Assembly (NCBI GenBank): GCA_028455995.1
Contig: JABELC010000012.1
Span: 1,240,001-1,304,000, forward strand
Length of the DNA stretch: 64,000 nucleotides
Direction: 5' to 3'
Source of the DNA: Scleromitrula shiraiana
Taxonomy: Eukaryota > Ascomycota > Leotiomycetes > Helotiales > Sclerotiniaceae
A program made the translations under genes and the position numbers. Below the pieces are notes generated by a model, which was not told the DNA's origin, ran no database searches, and worked only from the letters and a program-made list of their open reading frames with translations. Shown here in pieces: positions 59,216 through 64,000 of the stretch. Within the stretch, counting starts at the first letter, position 1; every line of letters begins with the position of its first letter.

Positions 59216-59331
59216 GATTGATCGATCGATCAGCCATCAAATTTCAGATCTCCATCATCCTTAAGCTGCTTCAATCGATACTCAGGATCGAGAAAGCATC
59301 TACAGTATCGTATAATCGTATAATCGCCGTG
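59216..59331. promoter_or_regulatory. Candidate light/clock-response element upstream of frq
   Basis: Contains GATTGATCGATCGATC at 59216-59231, CGATACTCAGGATCG at 59276-59290, and ATCGTATAATCG followed by GCCGTGATCG at 59307-59333. Paired GATCG/CGAT motifs are the type of site bound by the White Collar complex in frq promoters. It lies about 500-600 bp upstream of the frq ATG. This is a motif-based inference only. Confidence 0.35.
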
Positions 59332-59532
59332 ATCGCCTCACAAAAAATATTAACAGTACAATATTTCAAAAAATGGCCATAATACCACCAATTATCAAAA
59401 TGTTCTTTTTCATTAATATTTCTTATTCATACACAACAAAACATAACGAGAAGGGTTGAAATAATAAATTTTATCACTTTGTGTACTCAATCCTTCCTTT
59501 CAATTCATTCATTAATATCAACGTTAACAACA

Positions 59533-59542
59533 ACATCATCAC

Positions 59543-59572
<30 letters not shown>
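59533..59572. repeat. (ATC)n microsatellite upstream of frq
   Basis: About ten ATC/CAT units in the presumed frq leader. Confidence 0.8.
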
Positions 59573-59575
<3 letters not shown>

Positions 59576-59815
59576 TTCATTACTTGCTATCAATTCGACT
59601 TGACCTATATGTTGATTGTACTCTCACTCTCACATATCCTCGAATCAATTCCTCAATTATACCCCTCCAGCGGGGTCGTTTGATTGTTACATCGATTCTT
59701 GCTCGATCTCCAATCTCGAGAAACATAATCCACGAATTGTGATATTATCCATCGCACTTTTGATATTGCAATGGATGCTCTAATACACTATCAACCTTGA
59801 TCAACATCACCACAT

Positions 59816-62774
59816 ATGGCCCCGCTGACTATGGATCTTGATCCCAAGCCTCAAGTTAATGTCGGAAATCATCCTCGAAGACCTCCTGCCCATTTATCTG
59901 TGTCTCTAAGACAAGATGTTCCCTCTATCGAGAAACTAAATCTTAGTACTCGGCCTGCTATGGCTGCCGAAACGAAACACGATGTCAACACTACCTCGAA
60001 TTTGACGAAGCAAATATCAGATGATAGTAACAACTCTGGAGAATCTGCTGGTGCGAATGTAGAAAAATGGTTTGATCAATTAAATACACGACCGTCAGCT
60101 ACAGATAATGATATGTTTAAAGATAGTAAGTTATTGGCTGATGGTATAGTTGTATCATCCCTTCGCATACTAACTGTCGTTCTTTTTAGACGAGCCACCG
60201 TACTTTTTACAACAAAGTTCGAATGATAATTCAGATTCCAGTAAGGAGCGTGTGCGTCGAATTAAAATTCGTAATCAGAACCCATTATATGCCACGGCAC
60301 GTTCTGCGAATGGTAGCTCAGATGATTTTCGGAGTGTCATAGATGATTTAACTATCGAGAACAAGAAATTGAAAGAAAAATTAAGGAGATATGAAAATCC
60401 ATCCGTCGCACATTTGGAGAGGGAAAGGCTTTTTGAAGTTAAGGTTCATGGTCTGGGTGCAAGGAAACGAAGAGAACTGGAAGAAATCTTACGATCCTTC
60501 AGTGCCGGGATCGACAGCTCATCCGAGGACAATATTCAAAGTGCGCTTCCTTCAGGCCAAAGATCCAAGCATGATTCCGTTTCCTCAACTTCTCATTCCC
60601 GGCCTACTGATTCTGCGTATGCATCTATGTCAAGAGATACTCCTGGCGGCGCAGATGGAGCGCAGAATGCTCAGATGCAACACACCAAAGACCAAAAGAT
60701 GCAAGACTTTCTCCACGATATACCCGAAGAAACACAAATCAATAAAACCAATCATTTAACAACGAGCCAGAAGAAAAAATTAGTCGTCCAACGACTGGAA
60801 CAATTGTTTACAGGAAAACAGGGGGTATTGACTGGAGAGAACAGCCATTCATTACAGCAACAAGAAGTATCAAACTCTGCGGCTAGGGCAGATCAGGCCT
60901 CACAACCTCGATTTCAATTAGAAGGTGTTCGTGAAGCCCACATCGGACCGCATGATATGGAGCTCGACAGACAGAAACCGGAAAGGGTTAGGAATAGTGC
61001 AAGCACTGGGCTATCATCGCGAGAGCTTACCGATTCTTCTCCTGACAGTCTTTCTGGCTCACCCTCGCCCGAGCAAAGACCAACGAGACCTTTGGACTTA
61101 GACCCGGATCGTGCTCAAATCGCTTCCGAGAATGCTGATTACATCCGACATCTGGGTATTTCAGCCCCTCAATTATTGACAGAAGAGTCAGCAGATGCTG
61201 CTGTTGATGCTGATGGATGGATATATCTGAATCTTCTCATTAACATGGCACAACTACATATCATGAATGTTACTCCGGATTTTGTTCGATCGGCAGTGGC
61301 AGAAATCAGTAAAAAACTCCAAATCTCTGCGGACGGCAAGAAACTTAGATGGAGAGGTGGCGTCACAGGCACACGCCTGAGCAGCGACAGTGGTGGGAGC
61401 AGTGTTCACTACCGTTCACCTGGCGGCAGTGAGGAACTTTCGCGGAAACGTCGCAAAACTCAAGGGAATAGATTTACTCCAATTTCCGGATATACGCGAC
61501 CTTTTTCGGACGAACTAGCTGGAAATGATAAAGCCTCGGGACTACTCCATTACCGACCACTATTTCGACGGCAACATAGTTCTTCTGGCACTTCTGATGA
61601 AAGCCCACCGCCACAAACTTCTTATGGTCCAAAAAAGTCAAGAAGAACAAACACTGGCAGTGTTATGAATTCCGATCCAGTCTTCAATAACAGTACCACA
61701 CGTGATATTGGTCCGATGGTGTTTTATAGTGGGGCCAATTTCTTCAGTGATCTTTCGGGCGACCCAGGTACTATTCTCCCTCCACTGTACTTCGGCGGTG
61801 CCGGTGGCGATGGTCATGATAATCACACTGGTGATGTGATTGGTCTTCCGCCTCGTAGACTCGGAATGCCAAGAAGGACTCCTTCTGGCGCCCTGCTGCC
61901 ATTTAGACCCTTCAAAGACTACTCCAAAGGAGTGGATTTGTTTCAGACCGAGGAATCTAGACCCCGAACCCCTGATCTACTTACAGGAAACTCGGATTTC
62001 GATTTTGAAGCCGAACTGGCCCATGATGTTCGGGCTGAGTCGCCTCCTCTATTCCGTTTCGATGCTAGTGGAGTTGGCGGAACTCGGCCATCTGACCACT
62101 TTGTTTATAAGGTTCACACACGTTGGATCAATGATCCAAGCGGTGGAAAAGACCAAAAAGTCAAGCTTTCCAGATTCACAGCCCCCGCTCACCCAAAGAA
62201 ATTCTTGCATACTATTCCGAAATCATCGTTAGATTCATTCCGGGATACGGAGCCTCAGGATGCGAGGACAGATACCATAATGCAAAAGCTGGCTCTTTCA
62301 AAGGCTGTGACGCCATTACCTATTTCGAATCAACAATATAATGTTGTTAGAACGGAGAACTTTGCTGAGGAATTCGTAAGGCTTGAGCCATCAACATTAC
62401 CAGAGCCGTCGACATTCTTCCCAGTGATGTCAAGCACAGAGGAAGATTCCGACGACTCATTGTCGGACGTTTACAATATCAGATATGAACCATTATTAAA
62501 GGCCGCAGACACTATGACAGAAAATGACATTCAGGTCTCTTCTGATGGAGCATACGCGGACGAGATGATATTGGATAAAAATGTCGTTGGAGATGATGAT
62601 GATGACAGTAGCATCGATATGCTGGCTTATGCGCGCAAAGCCGATCCTGCAGCTATAGCTGCGCAAGAACAGGAATTTGAACGCGAGGCGAGTGATCAAT
62701 TCGTCGAACCTGGAAGTAGTTACTCGAATGTTACGACAAGAATGAGTACCTCGGACCCGGGAGATCTTTCATGA
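59816..62774 (+). CDS. frq: Circadian clock protein FREQUENCY (FRQ)
   Basis: Central negative element of the fungal circadian oscillator: it inhibits the White Collar complex together with FRH and casein kinase 1, and is progressively phosphorylated. Exons 59816-60125 and 60190-62774 (64 nt intron with ACTAAC branch) encode 964 residues. Conserved blocks in order: coiled coil DDFRSVIDDLTIENKKLKEK (about 148-171) and FEVKVHGLGARKRRELEE; SRPTDSAYASM; KKKLVVQRLEQLFTGK (about 300); QRPTRPLDLDPDRAQIASEN (about 400-420); DADGWIYLNLLINMAQLH and ISADGKKLRWRGG (about 440-495, the CK1-interaction region); NLS-like RKRRKTQ (about 521); DLSGDPG; and an acidic C-terminus with DDDDDSSIDML. Ser/Pro-rich stretches between blocks offer phosphosites. 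The start ATG lies within MAPLTMDLD; a second ATG five codons on is possible. Confidence 0.95.
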
Positions 62775-63579
62775 ATCGACTGATTCGCAACCGCTATTCA
62801 TGGAATTGCGGAAAGATTATATGCAGCGAGCATATGATTTGTACTTTGACAACGTTTAGCTTGATGGTCTTTTTTTTATGATAATGTAATGTAGTGTAGC
62901 ATGGTTTGTTGGCGGTACAGATGATTTATCTTTATTCATCATTCTACATTGAGCGGGGAGGAATGAGTAACGGAATGGGCATTTAGCATTAGGAGTGGGA
63001 TTGGAATCTTGGGATTGGGGTCGGGTTTTGGTTTGGTTTGGTTTGGGTTGGGTTGAGATATATATTTCCTTTGTAGCATTTTGGCGCATTCGAAGATACC
63101 ACTGTATGTAAGCATTTATCAAGCAGATATCTATTTGGTTTGAGAGTGAAGGAGAGGGAATATGGGAAATGGAAATGGAAATGGAATGGGAGTTTATCTT
63201 TCTTGGAAATTCATCGTACAAGATTGGTTGAGTTGTTTACTTAAGGTTATTTATTAGCTAGCTAGGTTGGTTTGCATGCAATGCAATGTTATCCAATGTA
63301 TGGTATATACATGTATTTTTTGATCAATGGACTTTTTATGTGAGAAATTCGTGAATAAATACATGTTATTGATTTTCTGATTGTTGAATACTTGGCTTAT
63401 TTATTAGGATGAGAGTTGACATGTCAAGAGTATGTAGGATTTCTAAATAGAGCTATGGAGTGTATTGCTACTAGCTCGTGAATAGCGATTGACTCAATCA
63501 TACAGTTTCTCCTCCAATTTGATTTGATATCATGTAACACCTGATTAGGCCGGCCATCATCATCGGAATCCACAAATCA
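62775..63579. other. Convergent spacer frq/peroxiredoxin
   Basis: 805 bp between two 3' ends, with GGTTTGG repeats near 63025-63050 and GGAAAT repeats near 63165-63190. No gene recognised. Confidence 0.5.
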
Positions 63580-64000
63580 CTAACCCAGTACCTTCTCAGC
63601 GGCACTCACTAAAAACAGTCAGTTAGTAAATTCCTCAATCTCAATCATGTTCATCCTCGTCTTCGTCCTCATCTTCATCGTCATCTCCACTTTCACTTCA
63701 ATAGCAAGAATAATAATAATAACAATAATAAAACTCACCATCAAGACCCGTATTATCAGGCTCAACATGCATAGCCTTAACCTTACCATCCTCAAGCTCA
63801 AGAGCATAGCGCTTACTGCGTGGACCGCCGAAGATGGCTGTTCCGTCGAAGGCGAGGTCGAGGGCGGAGGTGAATGCGGCGGTTGGGTCGCCGAGGAAGC
63901 GTATCTTTTGTTTTGGGGTGGTTAGTTTGGGTTGGGTTGGATCGGATGGTGGAATTGGAATTGGGGATGGGGATGTGAGAGGGGGGAAGAGGGGAGGGGA
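63580..64000 (-). CDS. Peroxiredoxin of the PRX5/PMP20 type, C-terminal part
   Basis: Thiol peroxidase that reduces peroxides, of the atypical 2-Cys (PRX5/PMP20/Ahp1) group. Only the last two exons are visible on the minus strand: 63904-63739 and 63608-63580; an intron runs from 63905 past the window edge, and the peroxidatic-Cys exon lies outside. Seen are KIRFLGDPTAAFTSALDLAFD or a slightly shorter form (start of the exon set by an AAAAG acceptor), GTAIFGGPRSKRYALELEDGK, VKAMHVEPDNTGLD and the tail VSAAEKVLG. These last blocks are the family's hallmark. The tail is not a canonical SKL peroxisomal signal. Confidence 0.87.

Larger units (their letters stand above)
57054..59815. other. Long non-coding region upstream of frequency
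   Basis: 2.76 kb, the longest gene-free stretch in the window. Contains GGAT repeats at 58577-58595, TAGATA/TACTA-rich stretches at 58790-58990, a GATC-rich element at 59216-59331, and a CAT/ATC trinucleotide run at 59533-59572. Frq genes have long promoters and leaders, so much of it may be regulatory or transcribed; no coding exon recognised. Confidence 0.55.

Overview
This window is nuclear DNA from a filamentous ascomycete. Genes are intron-rich, and nearly all introns are 45-90 nt with GT(A/G)-AG ends and CTRAY-like branch points. The protein repertoire is typically fungal, and a frequency (FRQ) circadian clock gene is present. Together with the moderately AT-rich base composition this points to Pezizomycotina, probably Leotiomycetes of the Botrytis/Sclerotinia type. 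The family placement is inference from recognised protein style, not from a search. All gene models below were assembled by hand from reading frames plus splice sites.

Layout. 0-10 kb: partial EXO1 (-), TMA16 (+), MAM33 (+), a 2.5 kb simple-sequence spacer, then SPT7 (-). 11-19 kb: a VanZ-like membrane protein (+), an RPAP1/RBA50-like gene (-) and an HPC2/ubinuclein gene (+). 19-27 kb: citrate carrier CTP1 (+), CBP6 (-), BSD2/NDFIP (+), prefoldin 6 (-) and VPS4 (+). 27-34 kb: NOP58 (-), vacuolar proteinase A/PEP4 (-) and serine hydroxymethyltransferase (-). 35-39 kb: RNA polymerase I subunit RPA34 (-) divergent from polynucleotide kinase GRC3 (+). 39-46 kb: a secreted type-B carboxylesterase (-), VPS51 (+), NIF3 (-), a BolA-like protein (+) and two small candidate genes. 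46-52 kb: AP-1 beta adaptin APL2 (+), a tandem duplication with a RIP-like mutation pattern, and trehalose-6-phosphate synthase TPS1 (-). 52-57 kb: a 93-unit ATT microsatellite, a decayed GMC oxidoreductase pseudogene (-) and a GNAT acetyltransferase (+). 57-64 kb: a 2.8 kb non-coding region leading into frequency (+), then a partial peroxiredoxin (-).

Most genes are conserved housekeeping genes with no pathway clustering. RPA34 and GRC3 share a 220 bp divergent promoter and both act in rRNA production, and NOP58 (rRNA modification) lies nearby. Three genes serve membrane traffic (VPS4, VPS51, APL2), and BSD2 sorts membrane proteins to the vacuole where PEP4 acts. The accessory part is 48-57 kb, with duplication, microsatellite and pseudogene. 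No transposase, tRNA, rRNA, CRISPR array or secondary-metabolite cluster was seen. The most notable items are the clock locus with its GATC-rich upstream element, the RIP-like duplication, the multiply broken GMC gene, a candidate 57-residue membrane protein, and a BolA gene whose mitochondrial-type presequence sits out of frame.
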